Shown one piece after another: positions 21,745 to 33,011 of a stretch of 64,000 bases of DNA. Source of the stretch: Hofstenia miamia (lineage: Eukaryota > Xenacoelomorpha > Acoela). Position 1 is the first letter of the stretch. Each line of letters starts with the position of its first letter. A program made the translations under genes and the position numbers. The notes below the pieces were generated by a model, which made no database searches, was not told where the DNA came from, and saw only the letters and a list, made by a program, of their open reading frames with translations. The stretch is from the NCBI GenBank assembly GCA_004352715.1, contig SCFE01000057.1:1289565-1353564 (forward strand), in the 5' to 3' direction.

Positions 21745-22508
21745 TAATTGCGTCACTCTGATGTCACCTCAATAATTTTGAGAATAATTTATGTTGCTAT
21801 TGATTTGTCCCATCAATGATGTATTACATGTTGCTTGTTGGTTAATTGAATTGGCAAGGGAAAGTGATTGTGTGATTCAAGTTTGTAAGCAGAGGCAGGT
21901 AATTATTGAGACTTTGTATAAATAGGGCAACTAATGTAGCAATTGAGGCATAGAGTTTATGAGAGCTTATCTCACCTCAAAGTGTTCAACTCTCTTCAAC
22001 ATTTATTTTTTTGCTTAATCATATTGTTTTGATAATGATATTTGCTTAAGTCATGGCGACAATTTGGGAGTCCTGCTAACTGTGGACTGATATGACGTGT
22101 AGCTTTCAAACAGTTAGCAGCCTAAATTATGGACCATATTATGTTATGGTTAGGTATAAGGAAAATAAGACCTTTGTTCATTTCATACATGCACCTATAA
22201 TGTTTTTACACTGTGATGAAACTATACTGCTGGTTAACGTGAATGCACAGCAATTATGTGCTATTTAATAGTGAGCTGCCTTCTCCTCAGGTAGCACTTT
22301 GGCTGGAAGCCTTATGAATTGGTCATCCTGGAAGTTTGCCTAAACAGTTACAAGTTACATTGGATGAATTATCAATTTTGTTCATTAGATCTATTATTTT
22401 TATTTTGCTAGAATCATGGCTGCTCTATTAAGGCCTCATTTGTAACCTTCTGCAGAGTCAACTAGTTCTTTGGTAATGCTGCTATAGCACCTAGCCACAG
22501 ATTCTACA
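21713..22508 (+). repeat. family-C 3' LTR (796 bp)
   Basis: It pairs with 11567-12487 and runs TGAGTCACTTGGGG to AGATTCTACA, with a TATA box at 21917-21925. It contains CATGGCGACAATTTGGGAG about 330 bases in, which resembles the TGGCGAC primer site of families A and B but is internal to both C LTRs. Confidence 0.85.
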
Positions 22509-22704
22509 ATATATATATATATATATATATAATNNNNNNNNNNNNNNNNNNNNNNNNNNNNNNNNNNNNNNNNNNNNNNNNNNNNNNNNNNNNNNNNNNN
22601 NNNNNNNNNNNNNNNNNNNNNNNNNNNNNNNNNNNNNNNNNNNNNNNNNNNNNNNNNNNNNNNNNNNNNNNNNNNNNNNNNNNNNNNNNNNNNNNNNNNN
22701 TTCT

Positions 22705-22739
<35 letters not shown>
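22509..22739. repeat. (TA)n microsatellite around an N gap
   Basis: TA repeats lie on both sides of the gap 22534-22700. The words just before the repeat (TTCTACAATATAT) occur on both sides, at 22503 and 22701, so the two contig ends overlap and the gap is probably spurious. Confidence 0.8.
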
Positions 22740-22740
<1 letters not shown>

Positions 22741-24960
22741 GTTATGCTTAACATAGATTCATAGTGTAAGTTGAAACCAGCCATCTATTAAATCGAAAAA
22801 TATAGGTTTGATTCCTACCAAGTTATGAAGAATAACTATTATATATTACATAGGATTCCTTGTTGCCAGATACAAATCTTACAACCACTCAAAGGTGGAG
22901 TTATCATAGAAGAGCTCAACTTCTTTCCATTGTTGCCAGGCAAATATGAAGTTTGCACAAAATTTCTAGATTTAATCTTAATTACATAAATTAAAATAAC
23001 GAAATTTTAAGAATTATTGCAAAAGTTGGTGCCATTTGTGTCTAAATTAACAATTTATGACTTCAAAGGCTTAAAAATGATTTAAATATACTGTTCCAAA
23101 ATAGCATGTAGCTGATTTATTGTTCCATAGAAAGTATTGCTTTGCATTATTTTAGTCTTCAATGAACCATCTTCATTGAAATATCGTCCTATTTGACTAA
23201 TTTAATTTGAACAGGCTAGAATTGAACTAGCATTCCTCTATCAATATAAGAGTGTTGCCATTACACTACTGCTCACCAATTTATTATTGATGTACAAAAT
23301 TTTAATCAAAGTTATTTAAACTATAAAGTCATTGATCTTGTCCAACAGGCAATTTGAATAAACCACAACACATACAATGCCAAGATGAGCTTCACTACAC
23401 TAAATTTAATCTATCATATATAAAATAATAATAACACTATACCTTTTACATAGCCAAATTCATTTCATTCTCATTTGTAAACCAAATGATGTCCATAGCA
23501 TGGAAATATATTTTGACTTAATCATACAATGTTTGGAAGACATTTACATTTTGAGATGTTTCTAGAAATGGTAATGCCATAAACACTCTCAAGATCTTTT
23601 GTATTGTTCTATCACGTCTGTATAACACAATCAAGTTATTTTCTTGTACTTTTCTAAATTTAGAGATAAAGATTTTATAAATAATCTTCATTCTACCTCA
23701 AAATTGCTTTACAATAATGGAAGAAAAAGCCATAGATTTTTGTTAATGGAAAATTGGCCTCTACAATATTGGACACATCTAATTCTAAGTCAAGTAAATT
23801 TGCCATTGAAATTCATATGTTGAAAATTGGAACAGATGAAAAAAAGAAAATATCATTTTGAAATGCATAACTTCTAAAGCAATGCAGGAACCATTTTGAA
23901 TGTTTCTTTTGAATTGCAAGGAATTCGCAATTGAAAATCTGATAGGAATAAAATAATTCACTTTCCAGAATGGTAATCATCATTGAACAAAGACCTTTTA
24001 CCACATTCTGTAAATGTCAATTCAGTAGGAACATCTGTCTGAGAACTGAAGCCCTAATTTCCTCTCTTTGCCTGATAGTGTTTGACATATTCCAATAAAA
24101 ATTTAACTTGCATTGTTTTCTTTAAAATTTAGAAAACAGTACCACAGTTTGAAGCAAAGAAGCAGTAGTTGTTGGGATTTGAGTTAGTGTTGATTTTATA
24201 AGTTGTATTATAGGTGGATGAGGGTGTTCAGATGTAATATCTTGAATTGCAATGCGTGCTTTACAAAGGCCTTAAAATGTTGCTTAAAATTATCAAAAGT
24301 TTATACCTGAAAGATTGAATATTAATGTCACATATATCTGAGTAACCAAGGAATCTTTTGATATTAGTCTCTGCTAGTTTCCCTGGTTATCACAACCAAG
24401 TTCCTATTGCTTATTTGAGACCCTAGACTTTCACTATTAGTCTTTACCAGCCTAATAGGTGCAATCAACTAAATATAGATTGTTCCCCAAGTGACATTAC
24501 ATCCCCATTGCGTGCATTAAACTTAGGGTAGCAATTTTAGGGACCACCCTAGTAGCAACTCTTGAACTTCTTTGATTATTTCTGAGTCTAGTTCTTCATC
24601 CCAACTCTTAATAGTGGCATAGCATGGGCTCTCAGTGGGTTGCATCTTCTCTCTTGTATTTAATCATCAACATCTCAAGCAAATTTTGCTGATAATGCAA
24701 CAAGCTTGTATGTTGTATAGTGTCATATGAATATATCATAGAAGCATTTGTATAGTTATAACCTTTGAGGGTGATCAGTAGGGCCATGGTTCATCAATGT
24801 CACTAGTGTGGGCAACTTCTTCTGTTATCACAGTAAATATGAGTGAAGACTCAATGTAGTGAGTTGGTATGTGTGACCTCATTAAAAAACAAGAAGGCAT
24901 AGTGGTTGACCTGATTCCAGGTCATTAGTTCTGGTTCAGTGATAAGAACCTTATTACATA
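22740..24960. other. intergenic DNA with one tRNA-like sequence
   Basis: I see no protein domain or known repeat besides the tRNA-like sequence at 23208-23275. Two adjacent perfect stems occur at 24907-24950: TGACCTG with CAGGTCA (4-base loop), then GGTTC with GAACC (8-base loop). They may be a decayed tRNA-derived short element. Confidence 0.45.
23208..23275 (-). tRNA. tRNA-like cloverleaf, probably a tRNA relic
   Basis: Read on the minus strand, 68 bases fold as a cloverleaf. The acceptor TGAGCAG pairs with CTGTTCA (one G-U). The D arm has A-box-like TAGTGTAATGG. The T arm GCTAG-TTCAATT-CTAGC has a perfect 5-bp stem and a standard loop with a B-box-like AGTTCAATTCT. The anticodon stem is weaker (CTCT with AGAG, one T-T mismatch), with loop ATATTGA, which would give anticodon ATT (Asn). 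The connector between D and anticodon stems is too short, so I favour a pseudogene or tRNA-derived element over a working tRNA. Confidence 0.4.
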
Positions 24961-25024
24961 ATATTTTATTAATACCTCATTGCTCAATGTCAAAATGATT
25001 GATATCTACCCAATTAATAAACTA

Positions 25025-26243
25025 TCTCAAATTTTACAAACATGAAATTTAAATCACTTTAACAATTATCAGAATTGAATAAAACATTTTCATATGATAC
25101 TAGAATTCTTTCAATATACAAAAAAAATTTTTGCAAGTTGGAAAAATCTCCATTATTACAACATGTTTTTCCAATTAATAAACTTATGTAAATGATAGAT
25201 GCTACAAACCTAAATTTCTATTAAAGTAAAACGATTTATGAATCACTGCCTCTGGTACAAATGAATTAAATACTTCTTCAAAGTGGTTTTCTTGTTGAAT
25301 TAGAGTATAGAATAGTTATCTCACAATATGCATGTAGGATAATCAGACATTATATTCATTTTCTTAACTGGTTTTTGTTATGTGGTTTTGCCTTTCACAC
25401 ATAATTATGTGATTTTTGTATTCTGTCCTTTCCTTTTTGTGTTTTTGTGATGTGTTTTACCTTTTTGGACATTATTACTTGATTTTGTCATTTTTTCTTT
25501 TCCTTTTTGTGTTTTTTGTGATGTAGTTTTACCTTTTTACACATTATTACTTGCTTTGGCTGGTTTCTTTTCCTTCTTTCTGTTTTTTTGTGATGTGTGT
25601 CTTTGTCTTTTTGCACATTATTGCTTGCTTTTGACATTTTTCTTTCCTTTTTTGTGTTTTTTGGGGTGTGTCTTTGTCTTTTTGCACATTATTACTTGCT
25701 TTTTATTTTCACTCTATACAATTTTTTCAGTATTCCTTTTTTGGCTAACTGAATATTGTGTTAAAAATTAAGATAAATTTTCGTCTTATGCATTGAACAA
25801 AATGAAAATTTTATGACAGTATTATTGTAAACTTTTAGGAAGAAGAGAAAGAAAGATGTAGATATACATAAATACGACTATTCTTTATCATAAATTCAGA
25901 TTTTAATTCCGTATTTTAAAGAATGAATGGTTTTGTTTTTAGGTGTTTTTATTTAATATCCCACATAAATATAAATTTTAAGACATTCTACTAATCAATG
26001 ATTGTTAAAGTACTTGCAGTTGTATAATAGTTTATGAAGTGATGATGTTTATTCACTTTCAAAATAAAAAATTGTATACATTTCCAAACACTCATGAGAT
26101 GTAGAATTCTGAGAAAATTAGATATTAACATGCGTATTGTATAAACCTTAAAGAAAAAGAATATAAAAATAGTTGCTAACATTAGTCCTAACTTGTGCAT
26201 TTATGTATTGATCTGCAAAGTGGAAGAGTGAAATTCCAAATTT
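25025..26243. repeat. left arm of a 1.2-kb inverted repeat flanking the minus-strand family-A element
   Basis: Its reverse complement is 38670-39888. Paired positions sum to 64913 along the whole length, so the arms contain no net indel, and only scattered substitutions are visible. Both arms stop at the same base next to family-A LTR sequence, with the word CCAAATTT at the junction. The arm has no recognisable gene and contains a minisatellite. Weaker similarity may continue outward to about 24955. Confidence 0.9.
25398..25710 (+). repeat. minisatellite, about 71-bp unit, 4-5 copies
   Basis: Units begin near 25398, 25467, 25540, 25613 and 25683. Each has ACATTATTACTTG-like sequence followed by a T-rich tract (CCTTTTTGTG). 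The array gives a spurious Phe-rich open frame. It is mirrored at about 39203-39515 on the opposite strand. Confidence 0.75.
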
Positions 26244-26248
26244 CCATG

Positions 26249-27365
26249 CCTCTACCAGGCATTATCATGATTTATCTACTGTTACTTTATAACGTTAGCT
26301 GTGTTATTGTGGGTAAGGATTTACTTATTGTTACTGCTTGACTAGTTTCTTCTGTTACATTATGTAATCTTGAACTAACTATGCACTCTTTAGGTGACGA
26401 AGCCACGCTGTAACCTCTATACAAATCTTCTAGTGGGCATCTGCCCGAAGTGGATCTCCACATCCAGTTTTACCATTTCATCCAATGTTTGAGTGCCACT
26501 TCTCAGCTCAATCGAGATAGCTTATGTGTACCCTACATTAGCTCGGTGCTTACTCAAGACATGACACAACTCGACTTAGACTCTATTGTGTGAAAGTGTT
26601 TTATCTGTTTGCAACCTGAATTGTTACTAGTTGTTCATCAAAGATTACATGTAGCCATTACCAAAATATATTGGCTTATTTAAATATAATTCTAATTGAA
26701 CAACTTCCTAGCCTACATTTATAATCTACTACATGTACGGTCACTTTATTGGTCAATTATGGGTCACTAATTTAGATCTGAAATAGTATTATTATAATTC
26801 CTAGGGTTCAGTAATCCAACCGTTTGTTGACAGTTAATTATTTGATACATGTAGAAAAGAAATGCTAGTCGGCTAATCAAGAGAAAACCCCTACACCTAA
26901 CCTATGTGCACTTTCTTGGTCAGGCACAGAGACCCTTGAATCGTTCCCTGTGATGTATCCAGACCACTACTAAACACTGCTTGATTAGCTTGATATTGTA
27001 TTAAATAATCAAACTGTTAATGAAAAGCAAAATAAGAATTCCGAGTAAAATTCTTTATCAATTTCTTACAGTAGTTTTAATGTATTTATAGTAATTTCAA
27101 GAGAAGTACCTGTCGATTCAAATTTAAACTTCTGCCAAGACAATGGCTATAAAATAACATAAGCATCATTTAGTCAAAAGTATTTTTATTGACAGACACA
27201 ATTATCTCTTTTTCGACACATGTTATTTTCTTGGTTGCATTTTACAAATTAATCTGAAATAATATCAATTGATTTAATTACACTATTTTTAATCAACTTC
27301 CTTTTGATCTTATTTCTTCTTTCGATGTTTGCAGCTTATTTCCAATTTATTTGGATGATGCTACA
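26249..27365 (-). repeat. family-A 3' LTR (minus strand, about 1117 bp)
   Basis: On the minus strand it starts TGTAGCATCATCC at 27365 and ends near GGTAGAGGC at 26249, having lost about 9 terminal bases where it meets the inverted-repeat arm. The TATA box TATAAATAC is at 27082-27090. The conserved GC-rich block is at about 26395-26470. It is closely similar to 8635-9753. Confidence 0.88.
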
Positions 27366-27378
27366 TGCCCCACTCAGC
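27366..27378 (-). promoter_or_regulatory. polypurine tract (family A)
   Basis: On the minus strand GCTGAGTGGGGCA lies directly upstream of the LTR start, in the same position as GAGGGGGGCG at 7334 and the G tract at 59476. It is the expected plus-strand primer. Confidence 0.65.
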
Positions 27379-27387
27379 TTGCATTAT

Positions 27388-30148
27388 TTTTAGCACAGCT
27401 CATTCTCTGTGAACCAATATATCCGCCTTTTGGATTATTGTTTCCGCCTGCTGATCATCCCACGTTGTTTTCTCGAATTCTGTTTGCTTAGTCATTTTTA
27501 GGACTGCCTCTCTTTCCATTGTTATGACATTTGCATATTTTAAGAAACGTGTTTCTCTGATGTGTTCCACTATTAGTGTTATCTCTCAATTCGTTGATCT
27601 TTTGTGAGAAGATATCGTAGTATTTGTGATATAGTTGTATCCCCTTGATGCTGATCATGAGTGTCATTTGTGCGTTGGCTCTGCTTGTATGTGCTAGGTG
27701 TTCTCTGATTTGATTGTTGGGGTAAAAGAACATAAAGACTTTTCTTAGACTTCAAGTATTTGCCACGTCCTTGTAAAAGAAACTGATGTTGTCTCTTACC
27801 TCTTTTTTTGTTATTGTGTTGGGATTGTTTTTATTTAATCTCATCATTGTAACGATTTCAACCCTCTTCATAATGTTGTAGTAGCAGTATCTCTTTTCCC
27901 ATATATCAGTTCAAACTATATCATTTACTCTGGAGAATAACATTATAGCTTTTGGGTGTTGCTCCTCAATTTCATTTCTAAGATCTTGCAGTTGCACGTT
28001 TATCAGTTTTCCATGTGTGTATAGCTGGCCTGATGTTATTGTGCCTTTGATGTAGACCCTTTCTTTGTTATCATTCTGCAACAGTATTGCTTTTGATTTC
28101 TCATAGTCATCTCGTTCTATTATAGCTTTTGCTTTTCTCTCCGTGTTAACGTATGACTTATACTCATGTAGAAATGTTTTCACAACTTTAACATCTTTTG
28201 GTAATCTCCACTGTGGGAGGACCATTGGTATTGCGACTGTTCCTGGTGGCGTGCAGATTAAGAGTTTTGTTTCTATCTTTCTTTCAATGTGTTGGCACGA
28301 GCCTTCTGTTGTTGATGCTGTAGCAAGGGTAATTCATTTTAGCTTCGGAGATTGTGTCCCAGAATGCTTGTGTCAGACCCNCCTGTGATGTATCCAGACC
28401 ACTACTGAACACTGCTCAATTAGCTCGTCATTGTATTAAATAATCAAACTTTTAATGAAAAGCAAAATAAGAATTCCAAGTAAAATTCTTTATCAATTTC
28501 TAACAGTAGTTTTAATGTATTTATAGTAATTTCAAGAGAAGTACCTGTCGATTCAAATTTAAACTTCTGCCAAGACAATGGCTATAAAATAACATAAGCA
28601 TCATTTAGTCAAAAGTATTTTTATTGACAGACACAATTATCTCTTTTTCGACACATGTTATTTTCTTGGTTGCATTTTACAAATTAATCTGAAATAATAT
28701 CAATTGATTTAATTACACTATTTTTAATCAACTTCCTTTTGATCTTATTTCTTCTNGAGCCTTCTGTTGTTGATGCTGTAGCAAGGGTAATTCATTTTAG
28801 CTTCGGAGATTGTGTCCCAGAATGCTTGTGTCAGACCCCTTCGACTTAATTTCAATCGTATTTCCTCTTTAATTTCCACTTTTGATGTGATGCACTCAAC
28901 ATCTACTGCCAGTTGATTTCGTGGTTTTAATAATTCTTCCAGTTCTGTATGTGTGAATGCTTTGGTGAACATGAGTTTCATTGTCACCACTGTCTGTTGT
29001 TCTCTTATGCTCTGGAAATTTCTTTCTTTTATATCTTTAACTTCTTTTGTGATTTTTTATCTCAACCAGGAAATGCTCATCGTCCGTATCTATCCATTCT
29101 ATTGTTTTTGGCTGGACTAATTTCTCCCAATTTCTCAATGTTTATTCTATCGATTGTCTGTTGTGTCTTGGGGGATAGGAGTATTCTGGATGATGTTAAT
29201 AGTTGTTCTTCCTCTAGTATTTCTGCCTGGGTTTTTGTAACCATTTCACAGACTTCTACAGGTTCCATAATACCTCCTCTTTTCATCATTTTGGCGCTTC
29301 AAATGATCTTAGTAAATGTGCACCACAGACTGTCTCATTCATAGCATTCCATTTCATGAATTAGTATTCTCTGCATATTCTTTTGTTTTAGGGTTTTTCG
29401 GATTTCGGCTGTGCTTGCAAGTTTCTTCTTAATAATTTTCTTTGTCGTGAGCCATGGCTGATTTTGGAGTTGCTTCATCCATGTCTCGGATGTCGCTCCC
29501 CACATATATTTTCTCATTGGATCATCAAATATCATGATCTCACTGAGGCATATCCCCATCTTATTTGCAATGCTTATAACTGACATCTTTCCCAGCGGAT
29601 TTTCTTTCATTATTATTCTACTCAATATTTTTTCCTAATCGGCATGCGTTTTCTAGGTGCTCGGGGATGTCTTCTTGTGTTGTTATCATTATGATTACAA
29701 TTCTGACATTTTGCACTCTTGCCATTCTTGTTGTATCATCCACTTTCTTTTCTAACATTTTTGTATATTCTCTCTGTTTTAGTATGTGTATGATTGTAAG
29801 GTTTTCTGCATCAATATTTATTTCAGGTATCTCAGTGATCTTATCTTTGTAAGCCATTATTGCTTGTGTTGTGTCCAATGTGAATGCATCATCAAATATG
29901 ACGTGCACTGTACTGCGCATGTATGGCCTTTCTAATGTTTCATTCATATCTTGCAGATAACTGATGATATCGTTTACTTTTGGCCTGTTGTTAGCATCAA
30001 GCACAATTGGTAAGAATTTTCCTTCGACTTTCTCAACTTTTTGTATACAGGTCTTTGTTTCTGGGGATAGTTTTGCAAAGGCATTATAGCGCATTTTTGA
30101 GGTTCCCATGAAATAAGGGTGTAAAGTTTCTCCATCGATTTTTGACAT
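27388..30148 (-). pseudogene. ORF3, large unclassified protein of the LTR retrotransposon (family A copy)
   Basis: It begins MSKIDGETLHPYF at 30148. Upstream in this frame is a stop, so here ORF3 looks like a separate frame from pol. Open blocks in order are 30148-29618 (RSTVHVIFDDAFTL and VRIVIIMITTQEDIP), 29625-29335 (YMWGATSETWMKQL near 29500), 29289-29077, 28990-28745, 28225-27911 (NDNKERVYIKGTITSGQLY) and 27733-27488 (TLMISIKGIQLYHKYYDIF). Compared with family B, roughly 200-250 residues are missing between the first two blocks. A wedge of LTR sequence at 28381-28756 with repeated flanks interrupts it. No known fold is recognised. Confidence 0.72.
28301..28838. other. probable assembly artefact: LTR fragment wedged between duplicated contig ends
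   Basis: A single N at 28381 and another at 28756 bracket 375 bases that repeat the family-A LTR segment at about 26950-27315. The 80 bases before the first N are repeated right after the second N. A true insertion would not carry this pattern of overlapping ends plus Ns, so this is most likely a misplaced contig. Confidence 0.8.
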
Positions 30149-30328
30149 TAGTTTTTCTCTCTCTTTTGATCTAACTGTTCTTTCTTATGTTGTTTCTGAG
30201 GAGGCGTGTAGCTGAGTCATCCTTAATGGTATTTTACTGTTGCTCTGTTCACAGTCCAAAGGCTGTGAATCTGTGCTGATATTTTCTACTGCTTTGCCCT
30301 TGAATCGGCTCACAGTTACTCCTATTGC

Positions 30329-32518
30329 CACTTGACCAGCTGTGGTTCTGGATGAGATAACGTAAGCCTTGAATCACTTCCGCATCTCCACAGTTCTTCC
30401 ACCACTTACCCTGGAACTCCTCATGTCTCACCGCCCTTGAATTGGTGTCATGGACTTTGGGAAGGAAAGTTGTGCTGTGCACCAGTTTTCTGCATGCCCT
30501 TGAATCAGCCTTGAGGACTACTAGGACGCTGTCTCACTCTATGTCGTCTGTTCACTGGCTCCTCATTCTTGTCCCTTCTGACCTCGATTCGGCGTCTGGT
30601 TTGAGAACTTCTTCACACTCTCCTTCTCCTGTTTGTAGTTGAGAGCTCCTCCGGTTGTTGTGTTTTGCGCACTCTCTTCTTCATTGGTGGGTGCATCATT
30701 ATCCTCTAATTTCCTAAATGCAGTTAGTAAATTTATATCCCATGTTTCGGGGTCATATATAGGTTTATTTCTTGCTCATCATCGAATTCTTCTTCATGTA
30801 CACTATCTAAATCATGCATATTGTATATAATTTCGTTGCTGTTCATTCGGCATATTTTGAATTCAGCATTTTCATCTATCTTTGTCTCTTCAATATCTGC
30901 TGTTGCTCTCTTTAGGTTTTGAAAATGTAATAGTCTATTATTATCTAGCATATATTCATTGTTCAGTAGTGTTTGTGTTATTGTGTGAGGGCCGGACCAT
31001 ACTGTTTTCAACTTCCGGACTTGGTTTGTGTCTACGAGTTTGATTGGTGCGAATGAGTATACCTTATTGCCTACCTTATGTGCATGACCATAGATTTTTT
31101 TATTATAATTACGTTGCTGTTTCACTGCTGACTTTTTTATATTATGACACATCTTTTCATGAATTCCGGTGATTTGGTTTCTTAATTGTTGTACATATGC
31201 GTTGTCTAGTTTTTCACTGTAGTTGGTGTGCTGCATTTAAAGCAGGTTTGCTGCCTCCCCTCTGAACATGGCTTTGAACAGTGATACTCCCATCGTTGCA
31301 TGTACCAAAGTGTTGTAATAGTATTCAATCATTTCGATAACCTCTCTCCATCTGCTTCCTCCTATTCGTGTTGTCACTACTCTAATTAGCTTGATTAATG
31401 TTTGATTAAGTCATTCCACTTGCACTTGACCAACTGTGGTTCTGGATGAGATAACGTCAGCCTTAAATCACTTCCGCATCTCCACGGTTCTTCCACCACT
31501 TACACCTTCCCCTGGAACTCCTCATGTCTCACCGCCTTTGAATCAGCGTCATGGTATCCCTGGTGGGAGAGGCATTTTGTCCATTGGTCTCTCTGCCCTT
31601 GAATCAGCCTTGAGGACTACTAGGACGCTGTCTCACTCTATGTCGTCTGTTCACTGGCTCTTTGTTCTCGTCCCTTCTGACCTTGATTCGGCGTCTGGTT
31701 TGAGAACTTCTTCACACTCTCCTTCTCCTGTTTGTAGTTGAGAGCTCCTCCGGTTGTTGTGTTTTGCGCACTCTCTTCTTCATTGGTGGGTGCATCATTA
31801 TCCTCTAATTTCCTAAATGCAGTTAGTAAATTTATATCCCATGTTTCGGGGTCATATATAGGTTTATTTCTTGCTCATCATCGAATTCTTCTTCATGTAC
31901 ACTATCTAAATCATGCATATTGTATATAATTTCGTTGCTGTTCATTCGGCATATTTTGAATTCAGCATTTTCATCTATCTTTGTCTCTTCAATATCTGCT
32001 GTTGCTCTCTTTAGGTTTTGAAAATGTAATAGTCTATTATTATCTAGCATATATTCATTGTTCAGTAGTGTTTGTGTTATTGTGTGAGGGCCGGACCATA
32101 CTGTTTTCAACTTCCGGACTTGGTTTGTGTCTACGAGTTTGATTGGTGCGAATGAGTATACCTTATTGCCTACCTTATGTGCATGACCATAGATTTTTTT
32201 ATTATAATTACGTTGCTGTTTCACTGCTGACTTTTTTATATTATGACACATCTTTTCATGAATTCCGGTGATTTGGTTTCTTAATTGTTGTACATATGCG
32301 TTGTCTAGTTTTTCACTGTAGTTGGTGTGCTGCATCAAAAGCAGGGTTGCTGCCTCCATTCCGAACATGGCTTTGAATGGTGATACTCCTGTCATTGCAT
32401 GTACCAAAATGTTGCAATAGTATTCAATCATTTCAATAACCTCTCTCCATCTGCTTCCTCCTATTCGTGTTGTCGCCACTCTAATTAGCTTGATTAATGT
32501 TTGATTAAGTCATTCCAC
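30329..32518 (-). repeat. 1.1-kb tandem duplication across the integrase C terminus and ORF3 linker
   Basis: 30329-31420 and 31423-32518 are copies, offset by 1094-1099 bases. About 700 bases (30600-31230) are near-identical to 31700-32330, while the outer parts differ by substitutions and small indels. The integrase C-terminal frame therefore occurs twice (31236-30733 and 32479-31832). Recombination between two element copies, or between repeats, would explain the mosaic identity. Confidence 0.85.
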
Positions 32519-33010
32519 TGCTCTGTTGGCCTGTGGGTGGGAGGTGGTTGTTCGTTCACTTGCTATTTCTAGAAGTTTCGCCATTTCCTGGAAGAGTCCA
32601 CTCTCAAATTGAGGCCTTTATCTGTTATGATCGTTTCCATTGGTCCCAATCTCAGTATCCATTCTTTTAGGACTATCTCAGCTGTGGTTTCTGCCGTGGT
32701 ATTTTGCATTGGGACCATCCTCGCGTATTTGGTGAAGTTTTCCACCATTACCAGTAAGTACTGGTAGCCTTCTGCGTCCTTTGATAGCATTTCCAGATCT
32801 ATGTGGACTATTTCATTGGGTTGAGTTGCGATAATTTTTTCTAGCAGTGCTCACTGTATCAGGAAGTGTTGTTTGTTATTTAAAAGGCATGTCGTGCACT
32901 TGTTGATGATGTCTTCCACGACTTTCCTGACGGATGTTGTTATAAATCGTGCGTTGAATGTTTTCTCCATCTGCGTTATTCCTAAGTGACCCTTCTCGTG
33001 GATTTTCTGT
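31832..33010 (-). pseudogene. integrase of family-A pol
   Basis: The zinc domain lies at about 33010-32880 on the minus strand, with the HHCC pattern ending KCTTC. In the core, the first Asp lies in NEIVHIDLEML, and the frame at 32790-32569 includes EGYQYLLVMVENFTKYARM and the second Asp in IITDKG. A frameshift follows. The frame 32479-31832 contains the remaining C-terminal part, with GVSPFKAMFG, a basic helix, and a GPF-like module (VWSGPHTITQTLLNNEYML). It ends in an acidic tail. The Glu of the DDE triad is in the disrupted stretch 32510-32570. The enzyme would integrate the element DNA. This copy is frameshifted. Confidence 0.85.
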
Positions 33011-33011
33011 A

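Larger units (their letters stand above)
11567..22508 (+). mobile_element. family-C Ty3/Gypsy-type LTR retrotransposon with ORF3, full-length but decayed
   Basis: This is the only element here with both LTRs and all domains in order: 5' LTR, primer site, gag, frameshift site, protease, reverse transcriptase, RNase H, integrase, ORF3, 3' LTR (10.9 kb). Several frames are broken by stops and indels, and the two LTRs differ by substitutions and two larger indels, so the insertion is old. Its coding sequence is visibly less AT-rich than that of family B. It gives the best view of the intact architecture. Confidence 0.92.

Noticed and set aside
25556-25771. Phe-rich 71-codon open frame that looks like a membrane protein
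   Set aside because: It is the translation of the T-rich minisatellite and is mirrored in the other inverted-repeat arm.
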